Shown here piece by piece: positions 36,792-44,741 of a stretch of DNA of 45,854 bases. A program made the position numbers and the translations under genes. Location of the stretch: the IMG/VR virus record IMGVR_UViG_3300037193_000064, positions 1-45,854 of that record, one strand, 5' to 3'. Under the pieces are notes generated by a model. The model saw only the letters and a program-made list of their open reading frames with translations. It was not told where the DNA came from and did not search any database. The first letter of the stretch is position 1, and each line of letters begins with the position of its first letter. This DNA comes from a virus.

Positions 36792-38608
36792 CAGATACCA
36801 GTCTGCCTCTGAGTTCGTGCGGACATAGTTGCTTCGCCCTTACCGGTCAGACCGGCCAGGAGGCTCATCATGTCGAACCCCTGAGGCTGTCCCGCTCCTC
36901 CCGGAGCGGTGCTTCCCTGTGGCGCTCCGCCTCCAGGTCCTCCAGGCGCCGCTGGACCTCCACCGCCCATCAGGGCAGCCAGCGGGTCAGTGGCCGCTGC
37001 TGCGGCCTGCTCCTTTGGCTTGAACACCTTCAGCACAGCATCGTGCACCGAGGTGCCCTTCTCCCTCTCCTCGATCAGCTTCGCCGTCTTGGATAGGGCA
37101 TCAACGGGATCAACCATACCCTGCTGCGCCATCGGAAGAATAGCCTGCATGTACGCCATGATCCCCTGCTTGAGAGCGTCAGTGAACTGCTCGTTGTCGA
37201 TCTGCGTCTGGAGCTGGACCACGTCCAGATCCATCGGAAGCTGACGCTGAACGAAGTCCCTAGACACCAGCTGGTCACCACGTAGCTGGAGAAGTGCGAC
37301 GATCGCACGTGCAGGGTCCTGACCCGCTGCGAAGCCGTAGGTGACATCCGTAGTGTAAGAACCCTTAATGTCCCTACCTGGAGTGTACGTCTCCTCGAAG
37401 GGCGTTCCCTGGACAACGCCACTCACCACCTTCTTCTCGTTCGGCCATAGCTTCTCGTCCATCTCGAAGCATAGCTCGATCGCCTTGGCTAGCGCCTGGG
37501 CGATCACTGCCTGGCCAGTGGTGATGACCGTGTTGAATCCACCCATGAGGGCCTGGACTCCACGGCCAGTGATGATGCTGGCGTCGATGTTGCCAGAACG
37601 AACCTCAGGACTACGCATCGCCTGGCGAGCCTCCATGTCCAGCATGGAGCCTTCCTGGAAGGCGTACTGAGGAACGTCCAGGGCTACACGACGGACACCC
37701 TCAGGGTTGTCCGTGCGGATGATCGCATCGTCTCCGAAGGTCATCTTCTGGACGTCACGAGGAACGGCTAGCGGTGCACGCACAGACTTCTCAGTGGCCT
37801 CAAGGCCAAGGAGTGCCATACGCGCCTTGGCTAGCTGCACCCAGATGGCGTCATCGAATGCACCACGGATCTCCATGTCGAAGCCAGGACGCTTCGCGAT
37901 GGAGACGTAGACCTTGCCGAGAGGGTTCGGCATCATGTCCACGATCTGGTTGCCGTGGTTCGGAAGGAACATCGTGATCTGATCGCCGTCGCAGTACTTC
38001 ACGACCTCGATCTCACGCTCGGCCCAGCCGACCTCCTGGCCTCCGGTCTCGTTGCTCTGAAGTACTCGAAGAAGGTGTGGGAACTTCGAGACGAGATGGA
38101 TAGCCTCCTCGCGCCACACCTTCGTGTAGCTGCGAACTCGGCCGTACAGGTCAAGCTCCGGGTAGACACCCATAGGGTTCTCTACTCGGATGCGTGGCGC
38201 CTTGTTCTCGAAGTCAGGCTCGACTACGTAGATCGCCATGCCGTACGTGTTGTAGTAGTCGCAGAAGGTGACCTGCTTACCGGAGGGAAGCTGGCTGTTC
38301 TGGACGTAGGCGTTGGCGATCTTCGTCCTCTTGCCAGAGAACTTCTTCGCCTTGTCGGTAGTGATGACGCCGGAAGCGCAGTTGATGGACGGCATGGTAC
38401 CCATGACCTCGGCCATGTCACGAGCTGCCGTATCGACCATGTTGGCCACGATAGGCTTGGGCCATGCGTCGGGCATGGCACCAGGCATCACCGTGTCAAT
38501 GTCGCCAGAGCGAACATCGTGAACATCGCGCTGACGCTGATCGCGGTCAGCCGCCGCTCGACGCAGCGACTCCACCTTCTGCGCTACCTTGTCGATGGTC
38601 AGCGCCAT
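36791..38608 (-). CDS. Portal protein, 605 aa
   Basis: ATG 38608. The N-terminal wing is helical (KVESLRRAAADRDQRQRD). A stem follows with PIVANMVDTAARDMAEVMG. The central beta domain has PRIRVENPMGVYPELD, and helices with FNTVITTGQAVIAQALAKA follow. The C-terminus is Gly/Pro-rich and low-complexity (PGGPGGG). Length and order match podovirus portals. It forms the dodecameric entry ring for DNA between endolysin and head genes. Confidence 0.8.
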   Translation of the reverse strand: MALTIDKVAQKVESLRRAAADRDQRQRDVHDVRSGDIDTVMPGAMPDAWPKPIVANMVDTAARDMAEVMGTMPSINCASGVITTDKAKKFSGKRTKIANAYVQNSQLPSGKQVTFCDYYNTYGMAIYVVEPDFENKAPRIRVENPMGVYPELDLYGRVRSYTKVWREEAIHLVSKFPHLLRVLQSNETGGQEVGWAEREIEVVKYCDGDQITMFLPNHGNQIVDMMPNPLGKVYVSIAKRPGFDMEIRGAFDDAIWVQLAKARMALLGLEATEKSVRAPLAVPRDVQKMTFGDDAIIRTDNPEGVRRVALDVPQYAFQEGSMLDMEARQAMRSPEVRSGNIDASIITGRGVQALMGGFNTVITTGQAVIAQALAKAIELCFEMDEKLWPNEKKVVSGVVQGTPFEETYTPGRDIKGSYTTDVTYGFAAGQDPARAIVALLQLRGDQLVSRDFVQRQLPMDLDVVQLQTQIDNEQFTDALKQGIMAYMQAILPMAQQGMVDPVDALSKTAKLIEEREKGTSVHDAVLKVFKPKEQAAAAATDPLAALMGGGGPAAPGGPGGGAPQGSTAPGGAGQPQGFDMMSLLAGLTGKGEATMSARTQRQTGI

Positions 38609-38617
38609 ATGCTCTCC

Positions 38618-39520
38618 TTACTTGGGCTTCGCTACCTTCAGCTTCTTCCAGGAGTCCGGTCCTGGGTAGCCGTCCGCAGCGCTGCCGCTGTATCCCAGCT
38701 TCCTCTGCCACCAGGCGTACGCCTTGATGTCGGCCCTGGTGAACTCAGGTCCAGGTCCCTGCTTGTAGCCCTTGTATCCGGCCTTCACGAGGGCCTTGCC
38801 CATCTCCGTGATCAGGGGGTGTCGCTTACCCAGTCGGAAGAAACCAACGCCTGGGAAAGGGGCGTATACGGGCTTAGGCTTAGGTGCAGGCTTCGGGCTG
38901 GAGGGGCTTGATGCCCCTCCGTCCAGCACCTCCTGGACTCGGTCGCGGAAGTCCGACATGTCGATGTTGATCGGGTCGATCTTCCCGTACTGCCACTCCT
39001 TGTGTCCGATCACGGACTCGGCCTTCCAGCCGTAGAAGCGGCAGATCGCGGCGGACGCCTTGACCATCGCGGTCACCTGCTCGGCAGGCCAGGGGTCAGT
39101 GCCGTTGCCGAGGTTCACGCACTCGAAGCCGTAGAACATGTCGTTGCCGTCGACGGTGTTCTCGTTCGGGTGGAGGTTCCCGGTGTAGTTCTCGTTCTGT
39201 ACTGCGGCCAGCGTGTCAGGGTCTCCCAGTCCGGCGTGGTTCGCACGCCCCTTGGAGATCAGGTAGACGACACCCTTCTTGTCGATCACTCCGTGGCAGA
39301 GCGGCCCCGGTAGGGCCGCGTACCCATCCCAGCAGATGTTGACGCTGTTCTGGGTTCCACTCGTCACAGTGTGGTGAACGATCACGCCGTTGACCGGACC
39401 GAACGGCTTGCCGGTCTCCTCGTCACGCTGATGATCAGTCCAACCCTCGACCTCGACTACCTTCACCCCCTCGGCCTTGAGGGCCTTGACCAGCTGCGCA
39501 GCGGTCATAGGAGTTGCCAT
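38618..39520 (-). CDS. N-acetylmuramoyl-L-alanine amidase endolysin, 300 aa
   Basis: The start is ATG 39520, abutting the terminase stop. Residues about 40-195 are an amidase_2 domain: GVIVHHTVTSG (His49/50), LCHGVID (His76) and GRANHAGLG (His95). After a Pro/Lys linker, residues about 225-300 form a wall-binding domain with PGPEFTRADIKAYAWWQRKLG, broken up, and ADGYPGPDSWKKLKV, the pattern seen in Streptomyces phage endolysins, from memory. Unusually it is encoded between terminase and portal, far from the holin candidate. Confidence 0.88.
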   Translation of the reverse strand: MATPMTAAQLVKALKAEGVKVVEVEGWTDHQRDEETGKPFGPVNGVIVHHTVTSGTQNSVNICWDGYAALPGPLCHGVIDKKGVVYLISKGRANHAGLGDPDTLAAVQNENYTGNLHPNENTVDGNDMFYGFECVNLGNGTDPWPAEQVTAMVKASAAICRFYGWKAESVIGHKEWQYGKIDPINIDMSDFRDRVQEVLDGGASSPSSPKPAPKPKPVYAPFPGVGFFRLGKRHPLITEMGKALVKAGYKGYKQGPGPEFTRADIKAYAWWQRKLGYSGSAADGYPGPDSWKKLKVAKPK

Positions 39521-41502
39521 TAGTTACCCCACCAACTTCCGGATCCGTTTGACATGTTTGCCTGGGCCATGTAGTCCAGGTCGATCGTGATGGTGCGCTC
39601 CTTGTCTCGCGCACTCTGGTACTCATTGGCTACGTGGAACACGTTGTCCACCTCGCCGATCAGCTCTCGGGCTCGAATCTCTGCGAACCAAAGGGCCATG
39701 ACTGTGTCAGTCTTCTTCTTGGTCTTGATGCCCGGAGGCAGAGGCTCCCAGGTAGTCAGCTGCTCGATGAGCATCTTGACACCCTCCCCGCTTGAGCGGG
39801 AGGGCAGGTGGATCAGGTTCTCGCCACGCTCGTAGCCCTCGAACAGGACGGACATGGAGGCCACACCGAAGTCGGCATCCCACTTGTTCGATCCAGTGAA
39901 GTGCTCGCGAAGCAGGCAGCCACGACTGCCGAGGAACTGCTTGATGTCTCGGTTCTGCGTCACCATCAGGTTCATGGCGTTCTTCTCGATGCGCCACTCG
40001 TTGATGTTGTACTTGACCGTCAGTTCCTTGATCTTGTCGAAGATGTCGTCGGGCTTTAGGTTCCCCTTTGACCAGACGTCCAGAACCCACCTCTGGCCGG
40101 AGAAGCGATCCACGCCCATCACGACCGCAGCGCTATGGCCGGTCATGGCCGGGTCGAACCCGCCGACGATGTAGAGGCCGTCCATGCCGTTCTGCCTGTG
40201 ACCTGGGGCGCCCTTGCTCATCACCCCGGCCGCCCGCATTCCGTCGACACATCCGGTCACTGCCTTCATCGGGAAGATGGCATCCTCGATCACCGACTCC
40301 TGCATGTAGACCAGAGCCCAGTTCCTTGGGTTCATAGAGGCGCGGCGCTTCCTTAGCGCCTCGCCGGTCCACATCGGCCATAGCCCATCCTCATCCTGCT
40401 CGGTTAGCTGTCGACCCGCGATCGATACAGGTGGACGGTTGGTTCGCGGCCAAAGCGTGACCCAGTCCTTCGGGTCGTCGGCGAATTCAAGAACAGCAGG
40501 CTGAGTAAGGTAAGTCCACGGGCTGGACTCCTCACCGTAGTAGTCGTCCTTGATGATCTCCCCGTAGAGGTCGATGGGAGCAAGGCGAGTACCAACCAGC
40601 AGGATGCGGCCACCAGGGTACGAGAGACGGTTGTAGACCTCTCGCTGGAGCCAGTCCATCTGCTTCTCAAACTCATGGGCGTTCTTTCCCGTCACGCAGT
40701 CGTCGAGGATGATGAGGTCCGCACGAGAACCGTAGATGTGACCACCGATACCCAGGGCCTGGACGGTGGGGTCCTTCTCGCCAGAGTCACGCGTGCTGGA
40801 GCTGACGTAGATGGAGTCGGCGGTCCATGCCGCCGCTCCCGCATCAAAGCCACCCTCTGGGCCGAAGTCGATCTGGAGCTTCTGGTAGTTCTTGTTCTCC
40901 GAGGCCAGACGATCCTTGATGCCGCGAAGGAACCTCTTGGCCATCTCCTGAGTCTGGGAGACGATGATGACACGGATGTTCGGGTCCTGGCAGATCCGGT
41001 ACGTCACGTAGTTCATCGTGATGGTCGTACTCTTCGCGTGCTCGGGGGGAGTGTTGATCAGCAGGAACTCGGGCTCTCCCTTGATGTACGTCTGGTTCGG
41101 GTGCAGGTTCCTTGGCTCCCTACCCTCCAGCACATCCACCCACTGTAGGTGATGGTTGAACAGCTCAGTGTCCAGGTACTCCTTGCACCACTCGGGGAAG
41201 GGCAGGATGTTCTTCCTGTTCTCCTCCGCCTCAGATGCGTTCTGCGTCATGAGACGCAGACGATCCATCTCCTCGCGAAAGTTTGCGTCGCTCTGCCTGA
41301 GGTACTTGTACTGAGCCTCAGTGAGACCCATGTCAAGGCAAGCCTCCTTGATGGACTTGCCATTCTTGACGTACTTGATGAAGGTTTCCTTGCGGATCTT
41401 CGTATCAGTCTTGCCAGCACGCACCTGCTTGGTGCGTGGCTTGGCCTGTCGAGGGGGAGTCTTGAGCTGACGTCCATCCTCCGTCACGTAGACCTTCGCC
41501 AT
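39520..41502 (-). CDS. terL: Terminase large subunit with N-terminal HTH
   Basis: ATG 41502; the product has 660 aa. Residues 36-85 (TFIKYVKNGKSIKEACLDMG, then LTEAQYKYLRQS) form a helix-turn-helix like small-terminase DNA-binding domains. The ATPase has a Walker A-like TPPEHAKST (151-159) and Walker B LIILDD (263-268). The RNase H-like nuclease starts at GGFDPAMTG (447-455), with a later acidic residue near HEFTGSNKWDAD. It packages DNA through the portal. No separate small subunit gene is seen. Confidence 0.88.
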   Translation of the reverse strand: MAKVYVTEDGRQLKTPPRQAKPRTKQVRAGKTDTKIRKETFIKYVKNGKSIKEACLDMGLTEAQYKYLRQSDANFREEMDRLRLMTQNASEAEENRKNILPFPEWCKEYLDTELFNHHLQWVDVLEGREPRNLHPNQTYIKGEPEFLLINTPPEHAKSTTITMNYVTYRICQDPNIRVIIVSQTQEMAKRFLRGIKDRLASENKNYQKLQIDFGPEGGFDAGAAAWTADSIYVSSSTRDSGEKDPTVQALGIGGHIYGSRADLIILDDCVTGKNAHEFEKQMDWLQREVYNRLSYPGGRILLVGTRLAPIDLYGEIIKDDYYGEESSPWTYLTQPAVLEFADDPKDWVTLWPRTNRPPVSIAGRQLTEQDEDGLWPMWTGEALRKRRASMNPRNWALVYMQESVIEDAIFPMKAVTGCVDGMRAAGVMSKGAPGHRQNGMDGLYIVGGFDPAMTGHSAAVVMGVDRFSGQRWVLDVWSKGNLKPDDIFDKIKELTVKYNINEWRIEKNAMNLMVTQNRDIKQFLGSRGCLLREHFTGSNKWDADFGVASMSVLFEGYERGENLIHLPSRSSGEGVKMLIEQLTTWEPLPPGIKTKKKTDTVMALWFAEIRARELIGEVDNVFHVANEYQSARDKERTITIDLDYMAQANMSNGSGSWWGN

Positions 41503-41560
41503 GCTCTGTCTCTACCCCTTCTACCTATGCAACTCAGACGCCGTGCGGCTTAAAAGAAAC

Positions 41561-41585
41561 GGGGCAGCGCTAAGGCGCCTGCCCC
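41561..41585. terminator. Hairpin at the head of the late arm
   Basis: GGGGCAG-CGC-TAAG-GCG-C-CTGCCCC, 10 bp with one bulge, 59 nt before the terminase start. It is either a leader structure of the late mRNA or a stop for transcripts entering from the other side. Confidence 0.6.
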
Positions 41586-41656
41586 TTGGTTGGAGGAATG
41601 ATCCCGAGGTACGAGGGAGTAGTACTAACCATGTTTAACCTGGTTTGTCAGGGTGC

Positions 41657-41674
41657 CCGGCCCCTGAGGGCCGG
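41657..41674. terminator. CCGGCCC-CTGA-GGGCCGG hairpin
   Basis: Perfect 7-bp stem with a 4-nt loop in the terminase leader; no U-run on either strand. Confidence 0.5.
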
Positions 41675-41735
41675 ACCCCATCCACCGTCGTTCGGGGGTT
41701 CAGATCGTCATCCCTGTGCTTCACGATGTATCCCA

Positions 41736-41747
41736 GTATATATATAC
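41736..41747. promoter_or_regulatory. AT palindrome GTATATATATAC
   Basis: A 12-bp palindrome in a GC-rich genome, suited to DNA melting or a -10 element of a late promoter reading toward the terminase. Confidence 0.4.
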
Positions 41748-41782
41748 CCGTCTTTTGCAGGATCCGGGACAGACCTGTGTGT

Positions 41783-41852
41783 GTGACCTGAGTCACGCCT
41801 CTGGAACCCTTGGTACGACTGGGCTGTGGGTAGGTGGTGTGATCAGGGTCAC
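41783..41852. promoter_or_regulatory. Pair of GTGAY-N4-GTCAC palindromes
   Basis: GTGAC-CTGA-GTCAC (41783-41796) and GTGAT-CAGG-GTCAC (41839-41852) lie 56 bp apart. A third site with the same half-sites is at 1109-1122, before an early gene. Confidence 0.5.
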
Positions 41853-41932
41853 AGTCATTTATGGTGGAAATTTATGGGGACTCACTCCCCCATGATCATC
41901 TCCGTTTAACAACCCCCGGGTCACATATCGGA

Positions 41933-41952
41933 CATCTCGGGGCATCTCGGGG
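41933..41952. repeat. Tandem 10-bp direct repeat CATCTCGGGG
   Basis: Two exact head-to-tail copies, 41933-41942 and 41943-41952. Confidence 0.8.
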
Positions 41953-41977
41953 TACCCCCTGGGGGTGTGCAGACCAG

Positions 41978-42412
41978 GGCAAACTAGGACATCCCAGGCA
42001 GGGGCGGGGGCGGCCAGGGCAGGGCGGGCTTGTCACTTGTGTACATATATGAGGCCACATGTACACATATATGCGCACATAGTAGGAAATATTCGGACAT
42101 AGTAGCCCATGTACACGCATAGTGGGGCAGGGGACTGTACCCACAGGTACCCCTGGGGGGTAGGGGTATCGCCCTCCCTACGCGCGCGTTCCCCTTGTCC
42201 ACGTGTGTGGGGTTTGCTAGGCAAACTAACAAACAGGGCAGGGACAAACCGGACATCAAGGCACATACTAGCCCAGTTCTGTAGCAACTTCTGTAGCAGG
42301 GTGTCCGATTTGCACCACTGTGCACCAAGCATCCTCATTCATCCTCCGTCCTGCCTGTGACCAGGCAGTCTCACCTACTGATACGGACAAATCGGGACAT
42401 ACCTAGTTTGCC
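41978..42412. repeat. Long-range 11-bp inverted repeat
   Basis: GGCAAACTAGG (41978-41988) and CCTAGTTTGCC (42402-42412) are exact complements about 413 bp apart and flank the iteron-like repeats. A partial copy (GGCAAACTA) lies near 42221. Confidence 0.7.
42041..42116. repeat. Iteron-like AT-rich repeats
   Basis: CATGTACAC at 42058 and 42108, ACATAGTAG at 42077 and 42097, GTACATATATG at 42041 and GTACACATATATG at 42061. Clustered short direct repeats in locally AT-rich DNA are typical of replication origins. Confidence 0.6.
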
Positions 42413-42436
42413 GGCCGGTTTGCATCCGCACATCTC

Positions 42437-42466
42437 TTGATCATTTCTCTGTTGATCATGCCTCTG
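42437..42466. repeat. Tandem 15-bp repeat with TTGATCAT core
   Basis: TTGATCATTTCTCTG and TTGATCATGCCTCTG are adjacent and differ at two bases. Another TTGATCAA lies near 42569. Confidence 0.75.
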
Positions 42467-42601
42467 ACCTGCAATGCTTGACCGACCCACCTGCAAACGC
42501 CCAATGTTCTCGGTGTCACCACCGCAGCACCGCAAGGCGCAGCGGGGGAGCCCACCAGGGCAAGCGACTTGATCAACTCAACAGCGTGCGTCAGTCTCTG
42601 A

Positions 42602-42648
42602 GGGGCGAGTTTTGCCCCTTGACAGGCCCCATGGGTCTCTGAGATTGT
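42602..42648 (+). promoter_or_regulatory. Putative early promoter with upstream hairpin
   Basis: TTGACA (42619-42624) and GATTGT (42643-42648), 18 nt apart, lie just after a GGGGC/GCCCC hairpin (42603-42618). The -35 is perfect and the -10 is weak. Confidence 0.45.
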
Positions 42649-42760
42649 CTCTCTTGTGCCGACCGAGCGTCGGGCACGTCAGTAGCCGGGAAAGCCCTAC
42701 GGGCCTAAAACAAGGTGAACCTGTGTCCATAGCTCACTAGGTAGGCGCAAAACGAGGGAC

Positions 42761-42789
42761 TTGACAAGGATCCTGCGATCTGAAAGAGT
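42761..42789 (+). promoter_or_regulatory. Second putative early promoter
   Basis: TTGACA (42761-42766) and AAGAGT (42784-42789), 17 nt apart. The -35 is exact and the -10 is partial. Confidence 0.4.
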
Positions 42790-43437
42790 CTGACTCACGC
42801 CGAACGAGGGCAATCGACTCGCTCGACAAACGATGTATGCGCCCGGAGCTAAGGGGATCCCGCTTGTATAGGGGTGAACTTTAAGCCGTGTCGGTAACCA
42901 CAGTGGTGGATGAGCTTTAGCCACTCCCCTTCGGGGGTGCCCAATCGGTGCAAAGGAAGCGTCCGTTGCTTGAGAACTCAATACATGTGAAGACCTAGTG
43001 AACATACCTAGGCCGTGCTATCTCGCGAACCTTGCGAGTCCGGAGTGGTTAACCTGCTCTGGAGGACGGGTGATCTGCGCCACTGACCGGGAATCTGCCG
43101 GAGGTCAGCTCAGACACGCCTAGTGAGGTGAGATGCACGCTCTTTCCCCCCTTGTTTGGGGGCTGCCTGGTGGCGCAAGCTGTCAGGATGGCCCTCACTC
43201 TGAGGAATGGGCATGGGTGCCAAACCCTCCGTACGCTCACCCTGACAGGGGTGTACGGTTGCACAGGGACGAAGTCCTTCGGGATGTAAACCTTCGGCGT
43301 AAAACAGGGATCTAGCGGGGGCTGTCACCCCCAAGTAGGCGTGTAATGCGCTGAATCTGGCCCTTCGGGGCTAAGCGACCCTTAACCGAACGCCCCCTGC
43401 CTGGCAGGTTGGCTAGTAGGGCCCATTCCTCGGGGAG

Positions 43438-43460
43438 AGCGCACACACTCCGTGTGCGCT
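43438..43460 (+). promoter_or_regulatory. Leader hairpin before the first early gene
   Basis: AGCGCACAC-ACTCC-GTGTGCGCT, a perfect 9-bp stem, ends 4 nt before the CAAGGGAGAGAG site, so it could gate translation or mark a processing point. Confidence 0.65.
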
Positions 43461-43478
43461 GGACAAGGGAGAGAGACC

Positions 43479-43868
43479 TTGAAGGCATCTGAGATCGTCG
43501 CCAAGCTGGAGCGTCAGTTCGAGCGTGGCCTGATCAGTGCCACTGAGTATGCCTCCGAACTACTCGCCGTAGCTTGTGGCGAGGGTGAGGCGGCGGTGCA
43601 CCGCTACAACCAGACGTGCGCCTACCTGCTCACTGTGATCACTGGTGAGGACACTGCCACGCTGTACTTCCGCACTGGAGAGGAGCGTGACGATGCGTAC
43701 AACAGGTGGAACAACTCGATGAGTGACGTGTACGACGTCATCCTCCCCAATGGGGACTGGATGTGCACCGGCATGAACTACATCAAGGAAGTTCCCTCCT
43801 CCTGTCTCTCGCAAATGCGATGCGTCAGGACGTACGACGTCGACTGCCCCTGTGGTGAGTGCCTGTGA
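43479..43868 (+). CDS. First early gene, hypothetical protein, 129 aa
   Basis: TTG 43479 lies behind CAAGGGAGAGAGACC; an upstream GTG (43452) falls inside the hairpin and is rejected. The helical N-terminus (EIVAKLERQFERGLISATEYASE, with turns) recalls short SHOCT-like modules. The C-terminus is Cys-rich (CLSQMRC, then CPCGEC), possibly a zinc site. The function is unknown. It is the first gene after the control region, so it is probably expressed immediately on entry. Confidence 0.75.
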   Translation: MKASEIVAKLERQFERGLISATEYASELLAVACGEGEAAVHRYNQTCAYLLTVITGEDTATLYFRTGEERDDAYNRWNNSMSDVYDVILPNGDWMCTGMNYIKEVPSSCLSQMRCVRTYDVDCPCGECL

Positions 43869-44041
43869 AGCGGTCCAACAAGTACCCTCACACAGGTAAG
43901 CCCGTGTGCAAGCACGGCAAGGCCGGTACTCAGGCCAGGAAGAAGTGGAAGGCCGAGCGCCCCTTCAGGGGGCGTGGCAAGTTCTGCTTCCAGTGCTGGC
44001 TTCGGTACGTAGGCAACAGTTGCCCCGAATGTAGTCAGTGA
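43865..44041 (+). CDS. Basic zinc-ribbon protein, 58 aa
   Basis: GTG 43865 overlaps the preceding stop (GTGA). It is strongly basic with GRGKFCFQCWLRY and CPEC at the end, a C-x2-C...C-x2-C zinc site, plus an N-terminal VCKHGKAG. It probably binds nucleic acid and is co-translated with the first early gene. Confidence 0.75.
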   Translation: MKRSNKYPHTGKPVCKHGKAGTQARKKWKAERPFRGRGKFCFQCWLRYVGNSCPECSQ

Positions 44042-44051
44042 CCACGGTGAG

Positions 44052-44071
44052 CGTGCGGCTTCGGCCGCACG
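44052..44071 (+). terminator. TTCG-loop hairpin
   Basis: CGTGCGGC-TTCG-GCCGCACG, a perfect 8-bp stem, 10 nt after the stop at 44041. Confidence 0.75.
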
Positions 44072-44109
44072 TTGACCCGGCATCACTGCCGTGACAAGGG
44101 AGAGAGACC

Positions 44110-44523
44110 TTGAAGAACGCGATTCAGTTCAATGAGGCGTTCATGGGAGCCGGTGACCCACTGAAGGGTAGCCGTATCCCTGGCTTCGGTGCGGGTAACC
44201 GTACCCCTCAGACCAGTCGTGTGCACAAGAGCCGCGCTAAGGGCGCGGTGATCCACACCAGCAAGTGTGTGGCGTCGGGCCGTAAGGCTTGTGAGTGCCG
44301 TGCCGGTCGTCGGGGTTTGGCCCGCAGTGCGGTGGTTGTGGTTCGCCTCGACCCCCGGACGTACGAAGTGCGAGTCAAGGGTACCCGTGCTCTGGTCGGC
44401 ATGATCAGGGCCGTCAAGGGTGCTGGTGGCAAGGCTTACAGCTACCAGATCCCCGGCGACAAAGCCCACAAGGGCTTTGCCTCCCAGCGGGCCGCCGTTG
44501 CTCGAATGCTGGAGAAGGTGTGA
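44110..44523 (+). CDS. Basic early protein, 137 aa
   Basis: TTG 44110 follows CAAGGGAGAGAGACC, the same leader as the first early gene. The protein is rich in Arg and Lys with two cysteines close together (KACEC). Its C-terminal half alternates strand and helix (SAVVVVRLDPRTYEVRVKG, then AAVARMLEKV). No family is recognised. The charge suggests DNA or RNA binding. Confidence 0.75.
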   Translation: MKNAIQFNEAFMGAGDPLKGSRIPGFGAGNRTPQTSRVHKSRAKGAVIHTSKCVASGRKACECRAGRRGLARSAVVVVRLDPRTYEVRVKGTRALVGMIRAVKGAGGKAYSYQIPGDKAHKGFASQRAAVARMLEKV

Positions 44524-44524
44524 C

Positions 44525-44605
44525 ATGGACAAAGGTTCCGTGATCGGCATCATCATCATCGCTGCGATCCTGATCCTGGCAGGCTCTGCCGGGGGAAGTC
44601 GCTAA
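44525..44605 (+). CDS. Hydrophobic peptide, 26 aa
   Basis: ATG 44525 is 1 nt after the upstream stop. The peptide is one transmembrane helix (VIGIIIIAAILILAG) with short polar ends. Tight coupling supports translation. Such peptides may modify membrane proteins or act like type I toxins, which is not decidable here. Confidence 0.5.
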   Translation: MDKGSVIGIIIIAAILILAGSAGGSR

Positions 44606-44632
44606 TCAGGGAGTGTGATCCACAATCTCACC

Positions 44633-44689
44633 GGAGCAGGGGCCATGACCTCTCTCGGGCATCCGCAAAAGGCGGAAAGTCCCTGCTCC
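44633..44689 (+). promoter_or_regulatory. Long leader hairpin
   Basis: GGAGCAGGG (44633-44641) pairs exactly with CCCTGCTCC (44681-44689). The interior holds CCGC-AAAA-GGCGG. It lies 50 nt before the 44742 start and could be a terminator or a regulatory leader. Confidence 0.6.
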
Positions 44690-44741
44690 TGGTGTGTGCC
44701 ATGGATCAAAGGGATCTATGCACAACCCAAGGGGAGAGAAA

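Larger units (their letters stand above)
42649..43460 (+). ncRNA. Hairpin-rich untranslated RNA or long leader
   Basis: Many stems are visible: CTCGC/GCGAG (43022-43038), CTGACC-GG/CC-GGTCAG (43083-43108), a C-run/G-run stem (43146-43162), CCGTAC..CCCT/AGGG..GTACGG (43229-43258), GGGGG/CCCCC near 43316-43331 and TTCG-loop stems near 42915 and 43360. No gene with a ribosome site is present. TTGAGAACTCAA (42970-42981) recalls actinobacterial rRNA operon spacers. It may be a large structured RNA. Confidence 0.5.
41503..43478. other. Gene-free control region between the divergent arms
   Basis: Almost 2 kb without a convincing gene. From left to right it holds a hairpin (41561-41585), a hairpin (41657-41674), an AT palindrome (41736-41747), two GTGAC-N4-GTCAC-type palindromes, direct and inverted repeats (41933-42466), promoter-like hexamers (42619, 42761) and a hairpin-rich stretch up to the first early gene. 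It is the best candidate for the replication origin and early/late promoters. Confidence 0.7.

Noticed and set aside
42697-43005. Small ORFs in the 41503-43478 region
   Set aside because: None has the strong ribosome site used elsewhere in the genome, and their sequences follow the hairpins rather than protein-like composition.
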